DNA from: Marinobacter piscis
GTDB taxonomy: Bacteria; Pseudomonadota; Gammaproteobacteria; Pseudomonadales; Oleiphilaceae
Direction: 5' to 3'
Length of the DNA: 64,000 nucleotides
NCBI RefSeq assembly: GCF_007671655.1
Contig: NZ_VCGX01000001.1
Location: 549,917 to 613,916, forward strand
Shown here: positions 1 to 7,615 of the stretch, in pieces
Position numbering within the stretch: the stretch's first letter is position 1
How the letters are laid out: the number at the start of each line of letters is the position of its first letter
Position numbers and translations under genes: made by a program
Notes under the pieces: model-generated
What the model was told of the DNA's origin: nothing
Databases searched by the model: none
The model's input: the letters and a program-made list of their open reading frames with translations, nothing else

Positions 1-1248
1 GCCATTGATCACGGCATCGAGCCCCCGGCAGATCGTCGGGCAAGCGGTAAAGCGGAGTCCGGGAAAGTCACCCTGTCCCTGGCCCGGGAAGGCGGGGATA
101 TTGTCCTGCGTATGACCGACGACGGTGCCGGTATCGCTTCTTCAGAGATTCGCGACAAGGCTGTCCAGCAAGGGCTGATGGGTGAAGATGAGGAGCTTTC
201 CGAGCGGGAAATCCTGCAATTTATTGTGCATCCCGGGTTTTCCACCGCCCGACAGGTAACCCAGGTGTCTGGTCGGGGCGTGGGTATGGATGTGGTCGCC
301 AGTGAAATAAAACAGCTGGGCGGCAGTCTGAACATTGACTCGAAAACCGGACAAGGCACTGTGTTTACGGTGCGCCTGCCGTTCACAGTGTCGGTGAATC
401 GTGCGCTGATGGTTTCCACAGGCGAAGATTTTTATGCCATTCCGCTGGACACCATCGAGGGTATTGTCCGGGTCAGCACCTACGAGCTGGAAGAATATTA
501 CAAACCAGGTGCACCCATGTATGAGTACGCCGGGCAGGAATACCGCCTGCAGTATCTGGGCAGCCTTTTGAACAGTGACTACCATCCCAAGCTTCAGGGA
601 CAGGCACTGCCGCTGCCGGTAATTCTGGTTCGCGGTGCCGAGCAGCCTATGGCGCTGCAGGTAGACCACCTGATGGGCAGCCGGGAAATCGTCGTAAAAT
701 CTCTGGGGCCACAGTTCAGTACCGTCCGCGGTGTGTCCGGCGCCACCATTCTGGGGGATGGCAACGTGGTTGTTATTCTCGATCTGCCAGCCCTGATCCG
801 CTCCGATATCCTGTCGGAACGTCAGCGTCTGGCCGACCTGGAAAAGGCACGGGAGTCTGCCCGCAGGGACACACAGGCACCTCTTGTAATGGTGGTAGAC
901 GATTCGGTGACTGTGCGCAAGGTGACCTCTCGCCTTCTGGAACGCAACGGAATGGAGGTTCTTACTGCAAAAGACGGACTCGATGCGGTTGCGCAACTAC
1001 AGGATCACAAACCCGACATTATGCTGCTGGATATCGAAATGCCACGCATGGATGGGTTTGAGGTGGCCGGGTTCGTGCGGCACGATGACAACCTGCATGA
1101 AATGCCAATCTGCATGATTACCTCAAGGACCGGTGAAAAGCACCGCGAGCGGGCATTGGCCGTCGGCGTAAATGAGTACCTGGGCAAACCCTTCCAGGAA
1201 ACCGAGTTGCTGACGACCATCGAACGACTGACCGGTAAGCAGTTATGA
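1..1248 (+). CDS. chpA: ChpA-type hybrid chemosensory histidine kinase, C-terminal part (5' end outside window)
   Basis: The reading frame is open from the first base, so the gene starts upstream; 415 residues are visible. The fragment opens in a CheA-type ATPase domain (N box DHGIE at about residue 3, G1 box DDGAGI near 40, G2 box GRGVGMD near 91). A CheW-like coupling domain follows (about 125-260), then a response-regulator receiver (about 295-412) with the acidic pair VVDDS, phospho-acceptor Asp in LLDIEMP, and conserved Thr and Lys (ITSR, GKPF). CheA-CheW-REC fusions of this kind are the ChpA/PilL kinases of the type IV pilus (twitching) chemosensory system. The ChpC-like gene 20 bp downstream supports this. 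The N-terminal Hpt repeats cannot be seen, so the exact family name is inferred. Confidence 0.88.
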   Translation, partial: AIDHGIEPPADRRASGKAESGKVTLSLAREGGDIVLRMTDDGAGIASSEIRDKAVQQGLMGEDEELSEREILQFIVHPGFSTARQVTQVSGRGVGMDVVASEIKQLGGSLNIDSKTGQGTVFTVRLPFTVSVNRALMVSTGEDFYAIPLDTIEGIVRVSTYELEEYYKPGAPMYEYAGQEYRLQYLGSLLNSDYHPKLQGQALPLPVILVRGAEQPMALQVDHLMGSREIVVKSLGPQFSTVRGVSGATILGDGNVVVILDLPALIRSDILSERQRLADLEKARESARRDTQAPLVMVVDDSVTVRKVTSRLLERNGMEVLTAKDGLDAVAQLQDHKPDIMLLDIEMPRMDGFEVAGFVRHDDNLHEMPICMITSRTGEKHRERALAVGVNEYLGKPFQETELLTTIERLTGKQL

Positions 1249-1268
1249 CTCTCCAGAGGAAATAAGCA

Positions 1269-1730
1269 ATGAGTGACAACGGCCAGACCCTCTCCTGCGT
1301 GTTGGTTCCGGTTGCCGGACGCCAGCTTTTACTTCCCAACGTCTCCATTGCAGAAGTGGTTGACTACGCCTGCCAGGAACCCGGCCCCGACACACCCGAC
1401 TGGCTGGCGGGGCGTCTGGACTGGCGCGGACAGAACTTACCGGTTATTTCCTACGATGTGGCCAACGGCGGATATCTGCAAGTGCCGGGAGAAAGCCGCG
1501 GCCGCATTGTTGTACTGAACAGCATCAGTGGCAGCAATAAACAGCTACGCTTTCTGGCGTTGATGACTCAGGGCATCCCAAGTCAGATCCGGGTTACCCG
1601 CGGGCAGATCCGGCAACTGGATGCAGAAACCGGACCTGCCGATCTTATGCAGGTCGATACGGACGGAGAGACCGCCTGGATTCCCAACCTTGAATACCTG
1701 GAGTCTCTGGCCAGCCAGTCGCTCACCTGA
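1269..1730 (+). CDS. chpC: ChpC-like CheW-domain protein
   Basis: A 153-residue protein made of one CheW-like domain, for example LAGRLDWRGQNLPVISYD, the usual strand-turn pattern of CheW proteins. CheW proteins couple chemoreceptors to CheA-type kinases in the cytoplasm. It follows the ChpA-type kinase by 20 bp with a clear ribosome binding site (AGAGGAAAT before ATG), so the two are probably co-transcribed. In Pseudomonas the order is chpA-chpB-chpC; here no CheB-like methylesterase lies between, so the chpB slot is empty. The gene symbol rests on position and domain type rather than on distinctive residues. Confidence 0.78.
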   Translation: MSDNGQTLSCVLVPVAGRQLLLPNVSIAEVVDYACQEPGPDTPDWLAGRLDWRGQNLPVISYDVANGGYLQVPGESRGRIVVLNSISGSNKQLRFLALMTQGIPSQIRVTRGQIRQLDAETGPADLMQVDTDGETAWIPNLEYLESLASQSLT

Positions 1731-1774
1731 ATCAGGCCCTGGGAGCCACCTGCCCATAGCGGATAACTCCCTGC

Positions 1775-1793
1775 GAATGTTATAATGTTTCAA
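1775..1793 (+). promoter_or_regulatory. Zur-box-like operator overlapping the zur -10 region
   Basis: The stretch GAATGTTATAATGTTTCA resembles the Zur operator of gammaproteobacteria (consensus centred on ATGTTATAAT-ATAACAT): the left half is nearly perfect and the right half weaker. TATAAT at 1781-1786 can also serve as the -10 hexamer, giving a leader of about 20 bases before the zur ATG at 1813. Binding here would block RNA polymerase and autoregulate zur-znuCB by zinc. The assignment is by motif similarity and context. Confidence 0.6.
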
Positions 1794-1812
1794 ATATCGC
1801 AGGATCCGCACC

Positions 1813-2304
1813 ATGTCCACCCGCGCACTACCCTATCGCCCTCATAATCATGACGCCTGTGTTCAGCAGGCCCTGGCCTCGGCACGGGCCATCTGCCAGC
1901 AACACAAAGCGCGTCTGACCCCGACCCGCGAACGGGTTCTGGAGCTGATCTGGCAGTCCCACAAGCCCCTCGGCGCCTACGATGTACTTGCCGAGCTCAC
2001 CTCTGAAGGCCACAGTGCCGCACCTCCCACGGTTTACCGGGCCCTGGATTTTCTGCAACAGTACGGGCTGGTGCACCGGATAGCTTCACTTAATGCCTTC
2101 ACCGGCTGTACCTATGCCGGCGAGCAACATACCGGCATGTTTCTCATCTGCCGGGCCTGTGGCAACGTGCTGGAGCTTCGGGGCATAGAAGTATCCACTG
2201 CGATACACAACGCCGCTGGCACAGAGGCGTTTCACCCGGAAACCATCACGCTGGAGGTGTCAGGTCTGTGCCCCGGCTGCAAGACGGAAGCACCGCATGA
2301 ATAA
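1813..2304 (+). CDS. zur: Zur, zinc-responsive Fur-family repressor
   Basis: A 163-residue Fur-family regulator. The winged helix is at about 36-95 (TPTRERVLELI, then PPTVYRALDFL). The C-terminal half carries two CxxC pairs (ICRACGN and LCPGCK), which form the structural zinc site of the family. It lies in front of znuC and overlaps it by 8 bp, the standard zur-znuCB arrangement of pseudomonad-type genomes, which distinguishes it from Fur or PerR. With zinc bound it would repress uptake genes; a Zur-box-like site lies just upstream of its start. Confidence 0.93.
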   Translation: MSTRALPYRPHNHDACVQQALASARAICQQHKARLTPTRERVLELIWQSHKPLGAYDVLAELTSEGHSAAPPTVYRALDFLQQYGLVHRIASLNAFTGCTYAGEQHTGMFLICRACGNVLELRGIEVSTAIHNAAGTEAFHPETITLEVSGLCPGCKTEAPHE

Positions 2305-3091
2305 TCCGCTGGTTACCATCGATAATCTGACCGTCCGGTTTGATGATCGCCTTGTTGTTGACCGGGTCAATCTGTCCCTGCACCGTGGCGATATCATTAC
2401 CATAATTGGCCCCAACGGCGCGGGCAAAACCACCCTGATCAAAGCCGTCCTGGGCATTCAGCCTGCAACCAGCGGCCGCATTGAGCGTACCAAAGGCCTG
2501 ATTACCGGCTATGTGCCACAGCACCTGCGACTGGAATCCACTCTGCCCCTGAGTGTCAGGCGCTTCATGCTACTCAGTGGTCAGCCACTGCAGGCCTGTG
2601 AGGCTGCTCTGGCCAGAACCAGCGTTGACCACCTGCTGGACGCATCTGTACACCACCTCTCCGGTGGCGAACAACAACGCGTGCTGCTGGCCCGGGCGCT
2701 GGTGCGCAAGCCGGATCTTCTGGTACTGGATGAACCTGCCCAGGGCGTTGATATCAACGGTCAGGCTGCACTTTATGAACTGATCCGCCAGCTTCGGGAT
2801 GAGTTTAACTGTGGGGTCATCATGATTTCCCATGATTTACATCTGGTCATGGCGGCAACCGATAAGGTTATCTGCCTGAACCAGCATGTCTGTTGCAGCG
2901 GCTACCCGGCCGATATATCCCACGACCCGGCCTTTATTGAAACTTTTGGCCAGTCTGTGGCGGAATCCCTGGCGGTTTATCACCATCACCACAATCACAA
3001 TCATGACCTGAGTGGCAACGTGGTCACCCAAAACCACGCCAGTCCGGCTCTGGAAGGAACGCCCCGGGGGTGCCAGCATGACCATCATTGA
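2297..3091 (+). CDS. znuC: ZnuC, zinc ABC transporter ATPase with His-rich tail
   Basis: A 264-residue ABC ATPase that powers zinc import at the inner membrane. Walker A (GPNGAGKTT), signature LSGGEQQR, Walker B (LLVLDEP) and the switch His in SHDLH are all present. The last 35 or so residues form a histidine-rich tail (YHHHHNHNHD, ending QHDHH), which probably binds metal ions; such tails occur in some ZnuC proteins. The start overlaps the zur stop and the end overlaps znuB by 14 bp, so translation is likely coupled. No znuA (periplasmic binding protein) lies nearby; it must be encoded elsewhere if the transporter is complete. Confidence 0.94.
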   Translation: MNNPLVTIDNLTVRFDDRLVVDRVNLSLHRGDIITIIGPNGAGKTTLIKAVLGIQPATSGRIERTKGLITGYVPQHLRLESTLPLSVRRFMLLSGQPLQACEAALARTSVDHLLDASVHHLSGGEQQRVLLARALVRKPDLLVLDEPAQGVDINGQAALYELIRQLRDEFNCGVIMISHDLHLVMAATDKVICLNQHVCCSGYPADISHDPAFIETFGQSVAESLAVYHHHHNHNHDLSGNVVTQNHASPALEGTPRGCQHDHH

Positions 3092-3899
3092 TACGATCCT
3101 GAATGACTTTTTCTGGCGCGCTCTGGCAGGCGGTCTGGGCGTCGCACTCATCGCCGGACCGCTGGGGTGTTTTGTGGTGTGGCGAAGAATGGCCTACTTT
3201 GGCGATACCCTGGCGCACTCAGCGCTGCTGGGCATTGCCCTGAGTTTCCTGATCAGCGTGCCCCTGAACCTGGGCGTGGTTATCACCAGCGTGTTTCTGG
3301 CCACCGCCCTGATGTTGTTTTCCCGCAACAAAACACTCGCGACCGACACCCTGCTGGGCATACTTGCCCATAGCGCCCTGGCCATTGGCCTGGTGGCACT
3401 CAGCTTTATGCCCGAAGTCCGGATTGATCTGACCGGTCTGCTGTTCGGTGACCTTCTGGCAATGAACCGTAATGACCTGCTCTGGATATACGGTGGCGCG
3501 GTCCTGATTCTTGCACTGCTGATCATGTTCTGGCGTGGCTTGCTGATGAGCACGATTCATGAGGAACTGGCACGGGTGGAAGGAGTGCCGGTTGAGCGGC
3601 TGCGACTACTGCTGATGCTGATGTTTGCACTGGTCATTGCCGTAGCCATGAAAATGGTGGGGGTACTACTGATCACGGCCATGCTGATCATTCCGGCAGC
3701 CACGGCGCGCCGACTGGCCCGTACTCCGGAACAAATGGCAGCACTGGCGATCGTGTTCGGCTTTATTGGTGTAACGGGGGGCCTGAGCATGTCCTGGCAC
3801 CTGGACACTCCCGCCGGTCCCTCTGTCGTGGTGACGGCCTTCGCGACTTTTCTGTTTGTCTATGCCACAGCCGGGCGGCTCTGGGCACGCACCGGCTGA
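3078..3899 (+). CDS. znuB: ZnuB, zinc ABC transporter permease
   Basis: A 273-residue polytopic membrane protein of the ABC-3 permease family, which forms the zinc channel in the inner membrane. About eight hydrophobic segments are visible; family-typical sequences include GPLGCFVVWRRMAYFGDTLAH near the start and LLITAMLIIPAATAR in the C-terminal half. The ATG at 3078 was chosen over an upstream in-frame ATG at 3012, because only the later start gives the normal family N-terminus (MTIIDTILNDFFWRALAGG). It overlaps znuC by 14 bp. Confidence 0.93.
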   Translation: MTIIDTILNDFFWRALAGGLGVALIAGPLGCFVVWRRMAYFGDTLAHSALLGIALSFLISVPLNLGVVITSVFLATALMLFSRNKTLATDTLLGILAHSALAIGLVALSFMPEVRIDLTGLLFGDLLAMNRNDLLWIYGGAVLILALLIMFWRGLLMSTIHEELARVEGVPVERLRLLLMLMFALVIAVAMKMVGVLLITAMLIIPAATARRLARTPEQMAALAIVFGFIGVTGGLSMSWHLDTPAGPSVVVTAFATFLFVYATAGRLWARTG

Positions 3900-3908
3900 C
3901 CTTCTGGC

Positions 3909-4991
3909 TCACAATGGCTCTACCACATCCGGAAGACGACCGGTTTCCAGCAACTCCAGAAACTCGTCGCCCATCCGGTCGCTTTCGGCGATGGCCTGTC
4001 GCCATATGCGCTCCCGGGTGCGATCATTTCCGGCGTAGGTTTCAAAATCCTTCCGGTCCGGGAGCCGGCCGCCAGGCAGATGCTCCAGGTAGTCGCTCGA
4101 CGGTGCAATCAGCAACACATCCTGAAGCCGCGTGGCATCGCCGCGGCGCCAGGGCAGGGTTTTGTCAAACCAGCCAGGTACGATGCGATCGGTAAAATGT
4201 GGATACAGCACAACACCGGGTTGCTCATACGGAAGGTCAAGGTGGTAATCCAGCATCCCCCCGTCGCGGTAGATGCCACCCGGCGCGCCCGGAATATCCC
4301 GGACACCGGACATAACCAGCGGTATTGATGCGGATGCCAGGAGTGCCTGAAACAGGTTGTCTGCGCTCAAAGGCACCTGATGACTGGGGAAATCGGTCAG
4401 TGGCGACAATGGGGCTTCCAGCCTGGGGTCGTGAAGAATGCCCCGTTCCAGAAAACGGCCCAGATGACGACGGCCAACCAGGTTGGCGCTTATGGCCCCC
4501 ATCAGACCAAAGCCCAGGCGGCCTTTAGTATCCGGTTCGAGTAACCCCAGACTGCGGACCACCATCACGTTGAGGCGGTACCATGGGTGCCCGAGGATAT
4601 ATTCCTCGCGCCCGCCGATCAGTTCCTGCAAAAACAACGTGCTCTGACGGGTTACCTCGGCCGCAGTGACGCCTTTGGAAAAACGTTGTGCAGTGTAGAG
4701 TTCGGCCAGGCGGCTGAGTTGTTCCCGGGGATTGTCAGACGATGCAATGGCCGCAAACCGCCAGCTTCCGATGGAAGAACCGATCAGTGATCGTTCCTGT
4801 TCAATCCGGGGCAGCCAGTCTGCAAAAATGGCTTTATCCAGGCCGCTGAGACCCAGGGCCTTGGGGCCGCCGGCTGCCCCCGGAATAACGTGTACATCAT
4901 CCGGCGTCAGCGGCTTTTCCTGTAAACGCTTCAGGGTTCGGCGCCCGGCACGGATGGTCAGAGCAGGTGCTCGGGTATGGATGGCGGTCAT
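3909..4991 (-). CDS. Patatin-like phospholipase family protein
   Basis: A 360-residue protein with the hallmarks of patatin-like acyl hydrolases: a glycine-rich oxyanion stretch (GAAGGPKALGLSGL near 38-51), a nucleophile-elbow motif GSSIG near residue 72 (second Ser the probable nucleophile), and the catalytic Asp of the Ser-Asp dyad in YRDGGMLDYHLD near 245. No signal peptide or membrane segment is evident, so it is probably cytosolic or peripheral. It lies convergent with znuB and alone on the minus strand. The substrate is unknown. Confidence 0.75.
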   Translation of the reverse strand: MTAIHTRAPALTIRAGRRTLKRLQEKPLTPDDVHVIPGAAGGPKALGLSGLDKAIFADWLPRIEQERSLIGSSIGSWRFAAIASSDNPREQLSRLAELYTAQRFSKGVTAAEVTRQSTLFLQELIGGREEYILGHPWYRLNVMVVRSLGLLEPDTKGRLGFGLMGAISANLVGRRHLGRFLERGILHDPRLEAPLSPLTDFPSHQVPLSADNLFQALLASASIPLVMSGVRDIPGAPGGIYRDGGMLDYHLDLPYEQPGVVLYPHFTDRIVPGWFDKTLPWRRGDATRLQDVLLIAPSSDYLEHLPGGRLPDRKDFETYAGNDRTRERIWRQAIAESDRMGDEFLELLETGRLPDVVEPL

Positions 4992-5185
4992 ATCAGGTTT
5001 CCCGTCCGCATTCTTTAAAAATGAAACATCGCTGCAAATACCCCGCGGATTCTAACGAAGTGGTTATCGGGCGCCAACCAGATCTTTTACGGATGCAAAC
5101 CGGTAAACCGTAGAGATACACAGCAAATTCGCTTAAGCTTTGAGCCTTACCAAATCCAGTCCCCCTTAAGAGAACCGGAAAAGTT

Positions 5186-5755
5186 ATGAGCAAAACCCTT
5201 GACGACCTTGCAGGCCACTACAGCGCCATCATCAACGGGCTGGGAGAAGACACCAGTCGTGCAGGTCTGGAGGACACCCCCATGCGTGCCGCCAAAGCCA
5301 TGCAGTTTCTTACGCAGGGCTATCAGCAGGACCTTGGCGATCTTGTTAATAATGCGGTGTTCGAGTCTGCAATGGACGAAATGGTCGTGGTACAGGATAT
5401 CGAGCTTTACAGTATGTGTGAGCACCACGTATTACCATTTATTGGTAAATGCCACATTGCCTATTTGCCCCAGGGGCATGTTCTGGGCCTGTCCAAGTTT
5501 GCACGTATTGTGGACATGTACGCTCGCCGACTGCAGATTCAGGAAAACCTGACCCGTCAGATTGCCGAAGCCGTAGAGAGCGTAACCAACGCCAAGGGTG
5601 TGGCTGTGGTGATTGAAGCTCAGCACATGTGCATGATGATGCGCGGCGTGGAAAAGCAGAACTCGAAAATGAAAACCTCCATGATGCTGGGACAATTCCG
5701 GAAATCCCAGGCAACCCGCTCTGAGTTTCTGAACCTGATCAGCAATAACCGCTGA
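5186..5755 (+). CDS. folE: GTP cyclohydrolase I
   Basis: A 189-residue type I GTP cyclohydrolase that converts GTP to 7,8-dihydroneopterin triphosphate, the first pterin step. Family motifs are clear: the zinc ligand region [41 protein letters not shown], and [17 protein letters not shown] near the C-terminus. It begins a probable operon with folX, 24 bp downstream. Pairing with folX points to the tetrahydromonapterin branch as well as, or instead of, folate synthesis. Confidence 0.96.
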   Translation: MSKTLDDLAGHYSAIINGLGEDTSRAGLEDTPMRAAKAMQFLTQGYQQDLGDLVNNAVFESAMDEMVVVQDIELYSMCEHHVLPFIGKCHIAYLPQGHVLGLSKFARIVDMYARRLQIQENLTRQIAEAVESVTNAKGVAVVIEAQHMCMMMRGVEKQNSKMKTSMMLGQFRKSQATRSEFLNLISNNR

Positions 5756-5779
5756 ACGCTTTAACCGGAGGGAGCTACC

Positions 5780-6154
5780 ATGACAACGATTTCCTGTAGT
5801 CATCAGGCCAGAGTAGACATCAAAGACTTACGGCTGCGTGCCTACGTTGGCATCAAGGACGAAGAGATCAACAACCAGCAGGATATAATCATCAACGTCT
5901 GCCTGACTTATGATGCCGGTGAAGCCATCAGGCAGAATGAAATTTCCGCCGCCCTCAATTACCGCACCATCACCAAACAGATCATCGGCCACGTTGATGG
6001 CAACCGTTTTGCTCTTCTTGAGCGTCTGACCCATGAAGTGCTCAGCCTTGTGATGGAACACAGTGCTGTTCAGTGGGCACAGGTGGAAATTGATAAGCCC
6101 CACGCGCTACGGTATGCAGGGTCTGTGTCTGTTTGCCTTGAGGCGCACCGCTAA
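5780..6154 (+). CDS. folX: FolX, dihydroneopterin triphosphate 2'-epimerase
   Basis: A 124-residue protein of the FolB/FolX family. The sequence closely follows E. coli FolX rather than the aldolase FolB, for example LRLRAYVGIKDEEINNQQD, ALNYRTITKQIIGHV, NRFALLERLT and VEIDKPHALRYAGSVS. FolX epimerises dihydroneopterin triphosphate to the monapterin form, leading to tetrahydromonapterin, the cofactor of phenylalanine hydroxylase in related bacteria. It has a good ribosome binding site (GGAGGGA) and follows folE directly. The partner reductase FolM is not in this window. Confidence 0.93.
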   Translation: MTTISCSHQARVDIKDLRLRAYVGIKDEEINNQQDIIINVCLTYDAGEAIRQNEISAALNYRTITKQIIGHVDGNRFALLERLTHEVLSLVMEHSAVQWAQVEIDKPHALRYAGSVSVCLEAHR

Positions 6155-6176
6155 TCCAACACAGGTGATCAATACA

Positions 6177-6614
6177 ATGCCAAGCAACCAACCCGAACAA
6201 ATGCACGCCATTCTCGAACGTGTTCGCACCATTGCACTGGTCGGCGCAAGCGAGAAAACCAACCGTCCCTCCCATGAGGTTATGGAATTCATGCAGAAGC
6301 AGGGATACCGGATGATTCCTGTTAATCCCCGCCTCGCCGGCCAGAAAGTGCTGGGTGAGACAGTTTACGCTGACATTGCGTCTGTACCGGAACCCATAGA
6401 TATGGTTGAAGTGTTCCTGGCACCCGAGCGTACGGATGCGGTGATTGATCAGGCTATTGACCTGAAAGTTCCGGTCATCTGGCTGCAAATCGGGGTGATC
6501 AATGACGCTGGTGCAGCCCGGGCCGAGGCTGCCGGGCTGACCGTTGTTATGGACCGTTGCCCGAAACAGGAAATTCCATACATGAATAGCCCGACAAACA
6601 ATCCGGGGGCCTGA
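6177..6614 (+). CDS. YccU-type CoA-binding protein
   Basis: A 145-residue Rossmann-fold CoA-binding domain protein. It has the family start VRTIALVGASEKTNRPSHEVM, then GYRMIPVNPRLAG and the late motif VMDRCPKQE, where the Cys lies close to the CoA site. Homologues (E. coli YccU and relatives) are small cytosolic proteins of uncertain role. The ATG at 6177 was chosen because the in-frame extension to 6063 would run inside folX and lacks family similarity. It is 22 bp after folX and probably in the same transcript. Confidence 0.85.
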   Translation: MPSNQPEQMHAILERVRTIALVGASEKTNRPSHEVMEFMQKQGYRMIPVNPRLAGQKVLGETVYADIASVPEPIDMVEVFLAPERTDAVIDQAIDLKVPVIWLQIGVINDAGAARAEAAGLTVVMDRCPKQEIPYMNSPTNNPGA

Positions 6615-6633
6615 ACCACCAGGTAAGACTATT

Positions 6634-6954
6634 ATGGCCACGAACTACTTGACTCAGGAGCAGGACCGCCGGCTTCGCCGCTGGGAACGCTGGAACCGCA
6701 ACTATTTTATTTTTGCATTCGTGGCCCTGGTGATTGTGCTGGTATTCAGTAGCCAGCTCGGGCTTTCCAGTGGTGACAGCTGGGGCCCCCTGGGTGTTCT
6801 GATCGCGGCTTTGATTACGCCGATCATTATTCTGCAGCTGCGCCTGGCCTGCCCGGCCTGTGGCGAAAAGATTGGCTGGCAGGCCAAGCTGATGGCCCCT
6901 GACCAGTGCAAAAGCTGCGGTACCTTCCTGCGAGCAAAAAACGCTTCTTCCTGA
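6634..6954 (+). CDS. Small two-helix membrane protein with C-terminal zinc ribbon
   Basis: A 106-residue protein. After a charged N-terminus (QDRRLRRWERWNRN) there are two hydrophobic segments (about 28-45 and 52-70), then a cytoplasmic-looking zinc-ribbon tail with two CxxCG knuckles (CPACG and CKSCG). I do not recognise a named family. It follows the CoA-binding gene by 19 bp, so it may be the last gene of the folE operon. The four cysteines suggest metal or zinc binding; function is unknown. Confidence 0.7.
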   Translation: MATNYLTQEQDRRLRRWERWNRNYFIFAFVALVIVLVFSSQLGLSSGDSWGPLGVLIAALITPIIILQLRLACPACGEKIGWQAKLMAPDQCKSCGTFLRAKNASS

Positions 6955-6959
6955 AACCT

Positions 6960-6995
6960 TTGACCTGTGAGTAGGTCACAGGTTTTAAGCTATCC
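6960..6995 (+). promoter_or_regulatory. MerR-family promoter/operator of the copper module
   Basis: A perfect 8-bp dyad (ACCTGTGA at 6963-6970 and TCACAGGT at 6976-6983, 5 bp apart) lies between a -35-like TTGACC (6960-6965) and a TA-rich -10 region (TTAAGC/TATCCT). The unusually long spacer of about 19-20 bp containing the dyad is the signature of promoters activated by MerR-type metal regulators. The MerR-type gene it probably serves starts about 195 bp downstream, beyond the palindromic element, so the transcript would have a long structured leader. Confidence 0.6.
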
Positions 6996-7042
6996 TTAAA
7001 TTACGAACACTCCCTGCTACCAAACTTGTGTAGTAGGTCGCA

Positions 7043-7145
7043 TGGTTACGGGGGTGTGTCCGAAAATCGCTGTGAATACGTCCATGTACGCTTGCCCTTC
7101 GCCTTCCATGGCGAAGAGCATTTTCGGACACACCCCCCGTAACCA
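7043..7145. repeat. Palindromic element family, copy 1 (about 101 bp)
   Basis: Left arm 7044-7067 and right arm 7120-7144 are complementary over 24 bp with a single extra C in the right arm. The 52-bp centre begins CGCTG (7068-7072), carries TACGTCCATGTACGCTTG (7077-7094), then after 10 bp TCCATGGC (7105-7112). The second motif sits in a small hairpin (CTTCGCC/GGCGAAG). There is no T-tract, so it is not a standard terminator. It lies between a MerR-type promoter and the merR-copA genes. Copies 2 and 3 share the inner motifs but not the arm sequence. Confidence 0.8.
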
Positions 7146-7177
7146 CGCTCTCAAACAACTGGTGAGGGCTGCTGGGT

Positions 7178-7609
7178 ATGAAAGTTAAAGAGCTTGCTAC
7201 GGCTGCCGGGGTTAATCCGGACACTGTCCGGTTTTATACACGGGAAGGATTGCTAAACCCCACCCGCAACCCGGAGAACAACTATCAGCATTACGATACT
7301 GAGGATCTCCGGCGTCTGCGTTTTGCCCGTAAGGCACGGCAGCTGGGGTTTTCGTTACCCGAGGTCCGGCAGATTCTGGATCAGGCGGATGATCATCATT
7401 CGCCCTGCCCTATGGTGCGGGATGTATTTCAGCAACGGCTGGAAGGCGTGGAGCAGGAAATTGAGGAGTTACAGCAGCTGCGCAAGCGTATGAAGTCCGC
7501 ACTGGCTGCCTGGCAGGATATGCCGGACGGTACACCAGACGGGCAGACCATCTGCCGGCTGATTGAACATTGGGATGATAATTCTCCCGCAAAACAGGTT
7601 GAGGAGTAA
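7178..7609 (+). CDS. MerR-family metal-responsive regulator (probable copper sensor)
   Basis: A 143-residue MerR-family activator. The N-terminal helix-turn-helix and wing are typical (MKVKELATAAGVNPDTVRFYTREGLL, then NNYQHYDTEDLRRLRFA). A long dimerisation helix spans about 85-120. Candidate metal ligands are a His/Cys cluster DHHSPCP near residue 76 and a Cys near residue 128 (TICRLIEH); the spacing differs from classical CueR. It precedes copA by 6 bp, so copper or silver sensing is inferred from context. A MerR-type promoter lies upstream, beyond palindromic copy 1. Confidence 0.82.
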   Translation: MKVKELATAAGVNPDTVRFYTREGLLNPTRNPENNYQHYDTEDLRRLRFARKARQLGFSLPEVRQILDQADDHHSPCPMVRDVFQQRLEGVEQEIEELQQLRKRMKSALAAWQDMPDGTPDGQTICRLIEHWDDNSPAKQVEE

Positions 7610-7615
7610 TCCATT

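Noticed and set aside
7044..7144. Palindromic elements as Rho-independent terminators
   Set aside because: No T-tract on either side, arms far longer than terminator stems, and a conserved interior; they do not fit terminators, though they may affect transcript ends.
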